Positions 6,222-13,568 of a stretch of DNA of 17,277 nucleotides are shown here, one piece after another. Both the position numbers and the translations under genes were made by a program. The stretch lies in NCBI GenBank assembly GCA_023386765.1, contig JAEWJD010000207.1, positions 1-17,277 of the forward strand, read 5' to 3'. This DNA is from Pseudomonadota bacterium (GTDB lineage Bacteria; Pseudomonadota; Gammaproteobacteria; Burkholderiales; Burkholderiaceae_B). The first letter of the stretch is position 1, and each line of letters begins with the position of its first letter. The notes below the pieces were generated by a model. The model saw only the letters and a list, made by a program, of their open reading frames with translations. It searched no databases and was not told the origin of the DNA.

Positions 6222-8537
6222 ATGTTGGACTTTTCATGCAATCCGCGTGCCATGCGCGGGCTGGCGGCTGCCTGCTTGGTGGCGTTGGCCTGCGGTGTGC
6301 AGGCACAGGCGCTGCCGATCCGCATCGGCGCGCAGCCTTTGGCCGAGGCACTGCTTCAGTTGGGCGAGCAGGCCGATCTCAACATCGTTTTCTCTCCTGA
6401 TCTGGTACGGGGCCGCCAGGCGCCTCCCGTAGCGGGGCAGTTTTCGGCTGAACAGGCCTTGCGGGCCTTGTTGCAAGGCAGCGGCATCGGCTTTCAGCGC
6501 GAGGGGCGCAATCTGCGTCTGAGTCCGGCGGGGCCCGAAGGGGTGGCGCAGCTGGCGGCAGTCCGCGTGAGCGCCGACGCCGTGCCGGACGGTTATGTGG
6601 CGCTGTCCAGCGGCACCGGCAAGTTGCTCGACACGCCCCTGGTGGAACTGCCGCGTTCGGTATCGGTGGTCACCCGGGAGCAACTGCGCACGCAGGCACC
6701 GCAGAGCATCGAACGTGCCTTGGCCTATACGCCGGGAGTCCAGACGGACGTGTCGGGGTCGGCCGATCTGCGCATGAGCGGCGCGGTGATCCGGGGCTTC
6801 AGCGACGGCAGCGCCTATTACAAGGACGGCCTGAAGCTGCTGTCGGCTGGCACGTATGCCTCGTGGAACGACAGTGTCGATGAGCTGGAACGCATTGAAG
6901 TCCTGAAGGGGCCGGCCTCGGTGCTGTTCGGCCAGGGCCGGCCCGGCGGGGTGGTCAATGTGTTGTCCAAGCGTCCCTCGGCGGACATGGTCAATAGCAT
7001 CGGCCTGCGGCTGGGTTCCTATGACCGGCGCGAGGTGGTCGCCGATGTGGGCGGCGCCGTGGATGAGGGCGGCAAGGTGCTTTACCGCCTGAATCTGTCC
7101 GGACGCGAGGCGCATGGGCGCAATACCGGCTCGCGCGATGATCGCTTGTCGGTGGCGCCGGCGCTGCATTTCCAGTTCACGCCGCAGACCCGGCTTACCT
7201 TGCTGGGAAGCTACTCGCGCGAACGGGGGACCCCGAAGTCATGGTGGCCATCGCTGTTTACCTATCCGCAGATCAAGGACCTGCCGCTGCGCCGCACGGC
7301 AGGCGACCCCGGCTTTGACCGCTTCGACCGCGATACCCATGCCATCGGATATGCGCTGGAGCATGCCACCGAGGCCGGCTGGCACCTGGTGCAGAACCTG
7401 CGCTACTCGGAGATCGATGTCGACTATCGGCATATCTATGCGATGGATGTAAAGGCCGATGGCCGCAGCGTGACGCGTGGCTCGCTGGCACAACGCACGC
7501 ATGGCAAGAGCCTGGCGGTCGACACCCGGGCCTGGCGCGAGATGCAGTGGGGGGCATTGCGCCATACCTTCACCGCCGGCGTGGACTTCATGCGCTATCG
7601 CGAGCGCGACGGTCTGGGCTTCGGCTGGGACGTGCCGGATCTGGACATGTATGCCCCTGTCTATGGCCCGTCGATCGTCGTGCCGGCGCTGGAGTTCAGT
7701 CGCAGCGACCTGCGGCAGACCGGCATCTATACGCTCAACCAGCTTCAGTGGGGCCGCTGGATCGCCAATGTGAGCCTGCGCCGGGACCGGGTACGCAATC
7801 ATTTCAGCAATGCCACTCAGCCGCAGCAACGTGAGTCAGCCACGACCGGCAGTGTGGGGCTGCTTTATCTGTTGGATAGCGGGCTGGCGCCCTATGCCAG
7901 TTATTCGACTGCCTTTGACCCGATCACCGGCGTCAAGTATGACGGCAGCGGCTTTGCACCGCGCAAGGCCAAGCAGGTGGAGGTGGGGCTGAAGTTCCAG
8001 CCCGCCGGGTCGCAGTCCCTGTATACGCTGGCGGTGTTCGATATCCGTCAGACCAATGTGACCACGCCGGATCCGCTGCATCCGCGCTTCAGCGTCCAGA
8101 CCGGTGAGGTCCGGGCGACCGGGGTGGAACTGGAAGCGCGCTTTGCGCTGGACCGGGAATGGAGCGCGATGCTCGGTTACACCTACCTCAACCCACGCAC
8201 CACGCGCAGCAACCGGGAAGGGGAGGTCGGGCGGCAGACCTTGAACACGGCGCGCCAGACGGCCAGCCTGTGGCTGGACTATCGTCCGCAGGCCGCGCCC
8301 GGCCTGATGCTGGCCGGCGGGGTGCGTTACCGAGGCAAGGCCCCTCATGACGCCAGGCCGCAAGGCGGCATGAACGTCAGCCCGGCCTTTACCCTGGTCG
8401 ATCTGGCCATTGCCTACGAGACCGAACGCTACCGGGTCGGGTTGAACGTGAACAATGTGTTCGACAAGAAGTATTTCACCGGCCTGTTTCGAGGCATGGA
8501 ACGCGAGGCCTTGCTGAGCCTCAATTATTACTGGTGA
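6222..8537 (+). CDS. TonB-dependent siderophore receptor with N-terminal signalling (STN) domain
   Basis: This outer-membrane receptor imports a ferric siderophore and signals to the FecR-type protein. Residue numbers are from the first in-frame ATG at 6198 (779 aa). A signal peptide ends near residue 38 (VALACGVQAQA). The STN domain spans about 40-110 (LPIRIGAQPLAEALLQLGEQ). A likely TonB box, QLAAVRV, lies near 118-124. The plug domain spans about 145-260 (LPRSVSVVTREQL, RIEVLKGPASVLFGQGRPGG). The remainder is a beta-barrel ending in the terminal aromatic residue of YYW, with NVNNVFDKKYF as the usual near-C-terminal motif. The start at 6222 is preferred because a GGAAC lies upstream and a GC hairpin masks the 6198 site; 6252 would leave a short classical signal peptide. 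FpvA, FecA and BfrZ share this layout. The substrate cannot be read from sequence. Confidence 0.93.
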   Translation: MLDFSCNPRAMRGLAAACLVALACGVQAQALPIRIGAQPLAEALLQLGEQADLNIVFSPDLVRGRQAPPVAGQFSAEQALRALLQGSGIGFQREGRNLRLSPAGPEGVAQLAAVRVSADAVPDGYVALSSGTGKLLDTPLVELPRSVSVVTREQLRTQAPQSIERALAYTPGVQTDVSGSADLRMSGAVIRGFSDGSAYYKDGLKLLSAGTYASWNDSVDELERIEVLKGPASVLFGQGRPGGVVNVLSKRPSADMVNSIGLRLGSYDRREVVADVGGAVDEGGKVLYRLNLSGREAHGRNTGSRDDRLSVAPALHFQFTPQTRLTLLGSYSRERGTPKSWWPSLFTYPQIKDLPLRRTAGDPGFDRFDRDTHAIGYALEHATEAGWHLVQNLRYSEIDVDYRHIYAMDVKADGRSVTRGSLAQRTHGKSLAVDTRAWREMQWGALRHTFTAGVDFMRYRERDGLGFGWDVPDLDMYAPVYGPSIVVPALEFSRSDLRQTGIYTLNQLQWGRWIANVSLRRDRVRNHFSNATQPQQRESATTGSVGLLYLLDSGLAPYASYSTAFDPITGVKYDGSGFAPRKAKQVEVGLKFQPAGSQSLYTLAVFDIRQTNVTTPDPLHPRFSVQTGEVRATGVELEARFALDREWSAMLGYTYLNPRTTRSNREGEVGRQTLNTARQTASLWLDYRPQAAPGLMLAGGVRYRGKAPHDARPQGGMNVSPAFTLVDLAIAYETERYRVGLNVNNVFDKKYFTGLFRGMEREALLSLNYYW

Positions 8538-8550
8538 GGCAACCGTCATT

Positions 8551-8574
8551 GGGGGCACGGCAGCGCGTGCTCCC
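8551..8574. terminator. Stem-loop between convergent genes, possible bidirectional terminator
   Basis: GGGGGCACG pairs with CGTGCTCCC around the 6-base loop GCAGCG, giving nine pairs including one G-T. It lies in the 47-base gap between the stops of the rightward receptor gene and the leftward amidase gene. No T-run follows on either strand, so intrinsic termination is uncertain. Confidence 0.45.
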
Positions 8575-8584
8575 CAGGGTCAGG

Positions 8585-9367
8585 CTAGGCCAGCTCGGGG
8601 CGGGCGAAGCGGCGGTTGTTCAGTACCGGCAAGGCCTGGCGGGCCTGCTGCACGCGGGCCGGATCCAGTTCGGCGAACACCAGCGCGTCGGTTTCCGCTG
8701 CCCGGGCCACGATCACGCCAAGGGGGTCGACGGTCATGCTGGCGCCGATATTGCGCGGCCCGCATTCACCGACGGCGACCAGGTAGCAGGTGTTCTCCAG
8801 GGCGCGCGCCTGCGACAGCACCTGCCAGTGCATTTCCTTCATGGGGCCCTTGACCCAGGCCGATGGCGCCACCAGCACCTCGGCCCCATCGAGTGCCAGG
8901 CGCCGCGCCAGCTCCGGAAATCGCAGGTCGTAGCAGGTCATCATGCCGACCTTCATGCCGGCGACTTCCACCAGCGGCGGCACCTCGGCGCCCGCATGCA
9001 CGTTGACCGACTCCTGCATATTGAACGCGTCATACAGGTGCAGCTTGCGGTACTGGGCCACGATCTGGCCGTCGCGCAGCGCCAGCTGGGTGTTCCAGAG
9101 CTTGCCGTCGCCGGCCGGCACATGCACCGTCAGGAAAACGGTCAACCCGCTGGTGGCCGGCAGCAGCGCAGACAGAAAGGGGCCGTCCAGCGGTTGGGCG
9201 GCGCGCAGCACCAGGTCGGGGTCGGTGATGTCACGCGCCAGGATGCCTTCGGGCAGCACCAGCATGTCGGCGCCGCCGGCACGGGCGCGGTCGATCAGGT
9301 CGCGGCAGAGCGCTGCGTTTTCTTCCCAGACCGGGCGCACGGCAAATTGGCCCATGGCGATTTTCAT
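8585..9367 (-). CDS. Carbon-nitrogen hydrolase (nitrilase superfamily, Nit-type omega-amidase-like)
   Basis: This 260-residue cytoplasmic amidase has the intact Glu-Lys-Cys triad of the nitrilase superfamily: Glu40 in LVLPEG, Lys108 in YRKLHLYD, and Cys145 in MTCYDLRFPE. The last motif and the length resemble Nit1/Nit2 proteins, which cleave deaminated glutathione or omega-amides of 2-oxo acids. That specificity is inferred from resemblance only. The frame stays open upstream to 9526, but that extension overlaps slyX. The ATG at 9367 is preceded by a clear GGAGA, so the start is firm. The gene follows slyX by 37 bases and may share its transcript. It converges on the TonB-dependent receptor gene and has no evident link to iron uptake. 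Confidence 0.93.
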   Translation of the reverse strand: MKIAMGQFAVRPVWEENAALCRDLIDRARAGGADMLVLPEGILARDITDPDLVLRAAQPLDGPFLSALLPATSGLTVFLTVHVPAGDGKLWNTQLALRDGQIVAQYRKLHLYDAFNMQESVNVHAGAEVPPLVEVAGMKVGMMTCYDLRFPELARRLALDGAEVLVAPSAWVKGPMKEMHWQVLSQARALENTCYLVAVGECGPRNIGASMTVDPLGVIVARAAETDALVFAELDPARVQQARQALPVLNNRRFARPELA

Positions 9368-9372
9368 TGTGT

Positions 9373-9377
9373 TCTCC
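9373..9377 (-). promoter_or_regulatory. Ribosome-binding site of the amidase gene
   Basis: On the minus strand GGAGA lies 5 bases before the ATG at 9367. It fixes the start of the amidase and excludes the longer open frame reaching back into slyX. Confidence 0.75.
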
Positions 9378-9404
9378 AGGCGCGCAGGCGCCGTTCTTGC
9401 GGGT

Positions 9405-9623
9405 TCAGTAGTGGGGCGGGCGTTCGTCGAGCAGGCTGCGCCAGGGGGCATTGCCGGCGTCCGGCATCTGCCGGCTGACCTGGGCCAGCTGGCCTGCCAG
9501 CGCGGCAATCTGCTTTTGCTGCTCAAAGACCTGTTGGTTCAGGCGTTCGAGCAGGTCTTCGGCAAAGGCCAGCTTGACCTCCAGCTCGGTCACGCGCGAT
9601 GTCAATTCATGCGAGGGTTCCAT
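9405..9623 (-). CDS. slyX: SlyX family protein
   Basis: This small protein has 72 residues. A coiled-coil region (about residues 8-52, rich in Glu, Leu and Gln: VTELEVKLAFAEDLLERLN) is followed by a Pro-containing tail ending in ERPPHY, a C-terminal signature of the SlyX family (PF04102). Family members have no established biochemical function; the name comes from a gene next to slyD. The ATG at 9623 follows a stretch with no strong ribosome-binding site. A small GGGT/ACCC inverted repeat lies just upstream. The gene sits between the ABC-transporter operon and the amidase gene, all on the same strand, and is more likely transcribed with the amidase (37-base gap) than with the operon, from which a hairpin separates it. 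Confidence 0.88.
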   Translation of the reverse strand: MEPSHELTSRVTELEVKLAFAEDLLERLNQQVFEQQKQIAALAGQLAQVSRQMPDAGNAPWRSLLDERPPHY

Positions 9624-9645
9624 AATGGGTATTAAACCCCAGAGC

Positions 9646-9660
9646 TGGCGCTGCGCGCCA
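9646..9660 (-). terminator. Stem-loop after the ABC-transporter operon, possible transcription end
   Basis: TGGCGC and GCGCCA form a perfect 6-bp inverted repeat with a 3-base loop, 15 bases after the permease stop codon and before slyX. There is no following T-run, so it may only mark a pause or protect the 3' end of the operon transcript. Confidence 0.35.
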
Positions 9661-9675
9661 ATGGCCGATCCCGGG

Positions 9676-10455
9676 TCAGCGGCGCGCGCCGGCTTCCCAG
9701 AACACCACGCGGGCGTGCAACCCGCGCATCAGCAGCGAGCCGCTCAGGCCCAGCACTGCCAGCAGGGCCACGCCGGCGAACATGACCGCCAGATTCATGC
9801 TGACCGAGGCCGATGCGATCAGATAGCCCAGGCCCTGCTGCGCCGACAGGAACTCGCCGACCACCGCACCGATCAGCGCCAGCGACACGCCGATCTGCAG
9901 TCCCGAGAAAATATCCCCGGCTGCCGCCGGCAGTTTCACCTGCAGCAGTAGAAAGCGCCGCGAGGCCGAGAACACCCGGCAGGCGTCCAGCAGCTCGGGG
10001 TCGCTGCGGCGGATCCCGTTGATGGTGTTCACCAGCAGGGGGAAAAAGCACACCAGGGCGACCAGCACCACCTTGGAGGCCAGCCCGAACCCGAACCACA
10101 CCAGGATGATGGGCCCCAGCGCCACCTTGGGCATGGCCTGGATGCCGATCAGCACCGGATAGCAGAAGCGCTCGAACGTACGCGACTCAGCCAGCAGGGC
10201 GCCGCATATGATGGCCAGGCCGCAGCCCAGCGCGTAGCCGCTCAGGGCCTCGGTAAGGGTGGCGCCGATATGCGGCCACAGACTGCCGTCGGCAAACCCT
10301 TGCGCCAGGGCCTGCCCGACCGCGCCGGGCGCGGGCAGCAGGTAATCGGGGATGGCGAATACCTCGATCGCGGCCTGCCACAGCGCCAGCAGTACGGCCA
10401 GGCTGATGAGAGGATAGAGAGGCGCGGGCAGGCGCGCACGGGAGCGTTCAGACAT
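9676..10455 (-). CDS. ABC transporter permease, SsuC/TauC type
   Basis: This 259-residue inner-membrane permease belongs to the binding-protein-dependent transport family (PF00528). Hydrophobic segments lie near residues 13-33, 72-88, 100-125, 127-145, 188-208 and 220-245. The cytoplasmic EAA-type loop is recognisable at about 155-176 (LLDACRVFSASRRF then QVKLP), which contacts the ATPase. In this loop the usual glycine (consensus EAA-x3-G) is serine. The ATG at 10455 overlaps the end of the ATPase gene by 8 bases, so the two are translated together. It is the last gene of the operon. The subfamily transports sulfonates, taurine, nitrate-type ions, thiamine precursors and various organic acids, and the substrate is not evident. 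Confidence 0.93.
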   Translation of the reverse strand: MSERSRARLPAPLYPLISLAVLLALWQAAIEVFAIPDYLLPAPGAVGQALAQGFADGSLWPHIGATLTEALSGYALGCGLAIICGALLAESRTFERFCYPVLIGIQAMPKVALGPIILVWFGFGLASKVVLVALVCFFPLLVNTINGIRRSDPELLDACRVFSASRRFLLLQVKLPAAAGDIFSGLQIGVSLALIGAVVGEFLSAQQGLGYLIASASVSMNLAVMFAGVALLAVLGLSGSLLMRGLHARVVFWEAGARR

Positions 10456-11206
10456 GGCGGAAATGACGGCGTAGATGATGGCAGGCGGCGTTGAAGTCGG
10501 CCTGGCCGAGGGTGTCGGGCGTGCGCGGGCGCAGCAGACCGGGCCGGAAGTCCTCGACGATGCGCCCGGGCCGGGGCGACAGCACCAGGATGCGGTCGGC
10601 CAGGAAAACGGCTTCGGGGATGCTGTGGGTGATGAACAGCACGGATTTGCGATCCTGGCTCCAGATATCCTGCAGCTGGAGGGTCAGCGCCTCACGGGTG
10701 AGCGCATCAAGGGCGGCGAAGGGCTCGTCCATCAACAATAGAGGAGGATCGGGCAACAGCATGCGTGCAATGCCTACCCGTTGTTGCATCCCGCCCGACA
10801 GTTCGAAGGGGTAGTTGCGCGCAAAGGCGGCCAGCCCGACCCGCTCCAGCAGGCGGTGAGCTCGCGCCTGCGCCGCAGCCCGCGGCAGCCCGCGGGTGCG
10901 TGCCGGCAGCAGCACGTTGCGCTCCACGGTCTGCCAGGGCAGCAGATTCGGTTTCTGGAAGACCACGCCGGTGTGTGCGCCGGGGCCGCGCACAGGCTCG
11001 CCGCCCAGCAGAATCTCGCCGGCGCTGGGGCGCTCAAGCCCCGCCGCCAGTTTCAGCAGGGTGGATTTGCCGCAACCCGACGGTCCCAGCACGGCCACGA
11101 ATTCACCCTCGGCCAGGGTCAGGTTGATCGGCCCCAGCGCCTCGATCGGGCCGCGCCGTGACGGGTAGGTCAGGCACACGTCTCGGAACACGAGTTCGAC
11201 GCTCAT
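10448..11206 (-). CDS. ABC transporter ATP-binding protein, SsuB/TauB type
   Basis: This 252-residue ATPase powers the importer formed with the downstream permease and one or both solute-binding proteins of the operon. All hallmark motifs are present in order: Walker A GPSGCGKST (41-49), Q-loop Gln84 in VVFQKPNLLPW, signature LSGGMQQR (136-143), Walker B LLLMDEP (156-162) followed by the D-loop FAALD, and the switch His194 in FITHSIPEAV. The order and wording of these motifs are typical of the sulfonate/nitrate/taurine class. The start overlaps the stop of the upstream hydrolase gene as ATGA, and the end overlaps the permease gene by 8 bases, which indicates one polycistronic unit. Confidence 0.95.
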   Translation of the reverse strand: MSVELVFRDVCLTYPSRRGPIEALGPINLTLAEGEFVAVLGPSGCGKSTLLKLAAGLERPSAGEILLGGEPVRGPGAHTGVVFQKPNLLPWQTVERNVLLPARTRGLPRAAAQARAHRLLERVGLAAFARNYPFELSGGMQQRVGIARMLLPDPPLLLMDEPFAALDALTREALTLQLQDIWSQDRKSVLFITHSIPEAVFLADRILVLSPRPGRIVEDFRPGLLRPRTPDTLGQADFNAACHHLRRHFRHV

Positions 11207-12492
11207 GCGCTGGCCTCGCTCAGGAAGCGCAGCAGCGCCTGCCAGGCACGGCGGCTGGCCCGGGCGTTGGCGCGGGCGCTGCCGCCGCCGTCGAGCACCA
11301 CGCCGGCCACCGGATGCGGGCGGGCGATCAGGGTGGCTGGCAGATAAGGCAAGCCGATGGCGTGGCCGGCGCCATCGGCGCGCAGATGCATGACCGGCCA
11401 GGGGTGGCCGTGACGGGCCAGGCTGGCCGCTACTTCATCGGCGTACAGCGCCGAAGGCCAGAAGCCGTCGTCGCCGCCGGACACCAGCAGCACCGGGCCC
11501 CGGATCTGCTCTACCGGGATGCGCGCCGCGGCCACACTGGGCGCGTGGCGATGGGCGCTGACGAAGGAAGGAGCCTGACGCACCGGCACGCAGCCGCCGG
11601 GTCGGGCGCGGTAGGCGCTCCAGTCGGCTAGTGGATTGTCTTGCCACACATGGGGCAAGGGCGCGCCCTGCCAGGTCCAGGCCACCCCGTCGGGTGCCTG
11701 GCCGGGCCGGCCGGCGCGCAACGTGCCGTGCAGCACCGAGCTGGGTACATAGGCCGCCACCGCGCTGACCAGGGGCGCGAAACGCGCACCCAGCAGCAAT
11801 GACAGCTCGGCGCCGCGTGACTGTCCGGTCAGCGCCACGAAACCGCCGCGCGGGCGATGACTGCGGTGAAGCCATTGCAATGCCGCCTCGAAGTACTCCA
11901 GCGGTGTCTCCGAAATGGCCTCGGGACGCCCGGGGGATTTGAAATAGCCCAGCGCCAGCGCCAGATAGCCGTGGGCGGCCAGCACGGCGGCGCGCTGATG
12001 CGCCACGCCGCCGCCGGAACCATTGAAGACCACTACGGCCGGGTGCGGGCCGGCGCCGGGCGGGTGGTAGAGGGCGCCCGAGAACGGGGTATCCCGCAGC
12101 GTTTCGCAGCGCACCTCCGGCAAGGCGAAGCGCTGCACCAGCCCGGCGCGCAGGCAAGCGGTGGCCGTCTGCAAACGCAGCTCGACGTGCAAGGGATCGG
12201 TGGTTTCGGCCTCTGCGCCTTCGCGTGGCGGGCTGATCCGCCGCATGGCGGTGATGGCGTTCATGGCGCCTGGCGCGTCCCAGTCGCCAGCCAGCGGCGG
12301 ATGGATATCCAGATCCAGGCCACCGTCCGGGCCGATGAGAAAGGTGGCCTGGCTCTGCCAGCGGCTGCCATCGGAGTGCAGCAGCGTGGCGTTGAGCTGG
12401 GCCGGCCCGGGCGGCAGGCCCTCGGCGCGGATGCGGCGCGCCATATCGGCCAGGGCGTCGGCCGGTTCGACAATCAGGCGTGGCGCGCTCAT
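11203..12492 (-). CDS. BAAT / acyl-CoA thioesterase family alpha/beta hydrolase
   Basis: This 429-residue protein has the two domains of the family that contains bile-acid-CoA:amino-acid N-acyltransferase (BAAT) and the type I acyl-CoA thioesterases. The N-terminal beta-sandwich domain spans about 1-130 (GLPPGPAQLNATLLHSDG, SQATFLIGPDGGLDL). The alpha/beta-hydrolase domain covers about 138-429. The catalytic triad candidates are Ser225 in GQSRGAEL, Asp341 or Asp342 in GGDDGFWP, and His377 in GAGHAIG. The nucleophile is Ser, as in the thioesterases, not Cys as in mammalian BAAT, so hydrolysis of a CoA thioester is favoured over amide formation. ATGA overlaps link it to the solute-binding-protein gene upstream and the ATPase gene downstream. 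It probably acts on a CoA ester made by the acyl-CoA synthetase of the same operon. Confidence 0.9.
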   Translation of the reverse strand: MSAPRLIVEPADALADMARRIRAEGLPPGPAQLNATLLHSDGSRWQSQATFLIGPDGGLDLDIHPPLAGDWDAPGAMNAITAMRRISPPREGAEAETTDPLHVELRLQTATACLRAGLVQRFALPEVRCETLRDTPFSGALYHPPGAGPHPAVVVFNGSGGGVAHQRAAVLAAHGYLALALGYFKSPGRPEAISETPLEYFEAALQWLHRSHRPRGGFVALTGQSRGAELSLLLGARFAPLVSAVAAYVPSSVLHGTLRAGRPGQAPDGVAWTWQGAPLPHVWQDNPLADWSAYRARPGGCVPVRQAPSFVSAHRHAPSVAAARIPVEQIRGPVLLVSGGDDGFWPSALYADEVAASLARHGHPWPVMHLRADGAGHAIGLPYLPATLIARPHPVAGVVLDGGGSARANARASRRAWQALLRFLSEASA

Positions 12493-13568
12493 GGTTGCGC
12501 CTTGGCCTGGGTGCGTACCGCTTCGGCATCGAAATCATTGATCCGGGCGATCAGCTCATTGGAAAACAGCGTCTCCAGCGGCAGGTCGGCCGAGGGGTAC
12601 TCGCCCGCCTGGACCATGGCCTGGATGCTGCTGCGGATGGCGGGCAGATCGTATTGGCCAGGTATGCGCGGGCTGCCATCGGGACGATGCAGTACCCGTG
12701 CCAGGCGGCGCGACAGCAGGGCGGCAGCCTTGTCGCGTTCGGCGGTCGCCTCGCCCGGGGGTTTGGATTGCGGGTTGGCGCGCCAGAACGCCTCCACGCA
12801 GAACCCGGGATTGGCTTCGCAGGCAATCTGGCCTTTGGTGTAGGCGCGCGCGAAACGCACCAGCAGATCAGGTTGTTCGCGCAGTGTGTCCTGGTGGGCG
12901 ATGAAGCCGTTGCCCGCCGTTTCGGCAAACACCGGCGGATAGGCAAGGCGGCGTATCGCGGTGCCGCCCAGCTCCAGCATGTCATTCCAGCTGCTGTTGA
13001 AGTTCAACGCGTCCACCTGGCCGGCGCGCAGGGCCTGAAAGCCCGCCGCGAGGGCTCCCACGGCCACGAATTCGACGTCCTTGCCGGGTTGCAGGCCGGC
13101 GCTGCGCAAGGCGGCGCGCCCGCCCGGGATGGTGCCCCAGGTCAGGGCGCCCACGCCGACCTTGCGGTGCCGCAGGTCGCTCAGCTCGCGCAACGGCCCA
13201 TCGGCCAGCACGGCGAATTCCATGGTGTTGGTCGGCACGCCGTTGTAGAAATAGCGCAACGGCAAAGGATCCTTGCCGCTGAAGTGGCTGGCAATGACCG
13301 GTTCGGAGGTCGGATAGCCCACGGTCACGCGCCGGTTGGCCACCTGGGGCAGCAGGGCGCCTGCGCCTTGAAATACCAGCGTCTTGACCGCCAGGTTCTC
13401 GGCCTTGAAGTAGCCCAGCGCCTCGGCGGCCGCATAGGGGCCGCCATCATGCACGGCCAGCGGCACGGCCAGGGCCACGGTGACTTCTTCCAGGGCCGCG
13501 GCAGGCGCGCTCAGGCCGAGGCACAGCGCAAGCGCAGGCAAGCGGAAAAGTGGTTTCGATACAGTCAT
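12489..13568 (-). CDS. ABC transporter solute-binding protein, NMT1/SsuA-like
   Basis: This 359-residue periplasmic receptor has an N-terminal signal peptide of about 25 residues (basic MTVSKPLFR, then the hydrophobic LPALALCLGLSAPAAA) with no lipobox. The mature part follows the NMT1/THI5-like periplasmic fold: an early LGYFKAENLAVKTLVFQGAG segment, RHRKVGVGALTWGT, then a hinge and a second lobe with GQVDALNFN. It would capture the substrate for the SsuBC-type transporter encoded two genes downstream. Its start shares one base with the synthetase stop (TGATG), and its stop overlaps the next start as ATGA. At 359 residues it is longer than typical SsuA proteins (about 320). It is a separate protein from the binding protein at the right edge. 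Confidence 0.92.
   Translation of the reverse strand: MTVSKPLFRLPALALCLGLSAPAAALEEVTVALAVPLAVHDGGPYAAAEALGYFKAENLAVKTLVFQGAGALLPQVANRRVTVGYPTSEPVIASHFSGKDPLPLRYFYNGVPTNTMEFAVLADGPLRELSDLRHRKVGVGALTWGTIPGGRAALRSAGLQPGKDVEFVAVGALAAGFQALRAGQVDALNFNSSWNDMLELGGTAIRRLAYPPVFAETAGNGFIAHQDTLREQPDLLVRFARAYTKGQIACEANPGFCVEAFWRANPQSKPPGEATAERDKAAALLSRRLARVLHRPDGSPRIPGQYDLPAIRSSIQAMVQAGEYPSADLPLETLFSNELIARINDFDAEAVRTQAKAQP

Noticed and set aside
4807..6351. 514-codon open frame on the minus strand across the sigma, anti-sigma and receptor start region
   Set aside because: It lies opposite three well-supported genes, crosses both regulatory gaps, and its translation is Arg/Pro/Gln-rich with no domain.
9379..9392. 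GGCGC-GCAG-GCGCC inverted repeat between slyX and the amidase gene as a terminator
   Set aside because: It has a five-base stem and no T-run, and such GC repeats are common by chance in this DNA. It also lies directly before the ribosome-binding site of the amidase gene.
9368..9526. N-terminal extension of the amidase frame (53 extra codons)
   Set aside because: It overlaps slyX and lacks nitrilase-like sequence, while a GGAGA ribosome-binding site marks the ATG at 9367.
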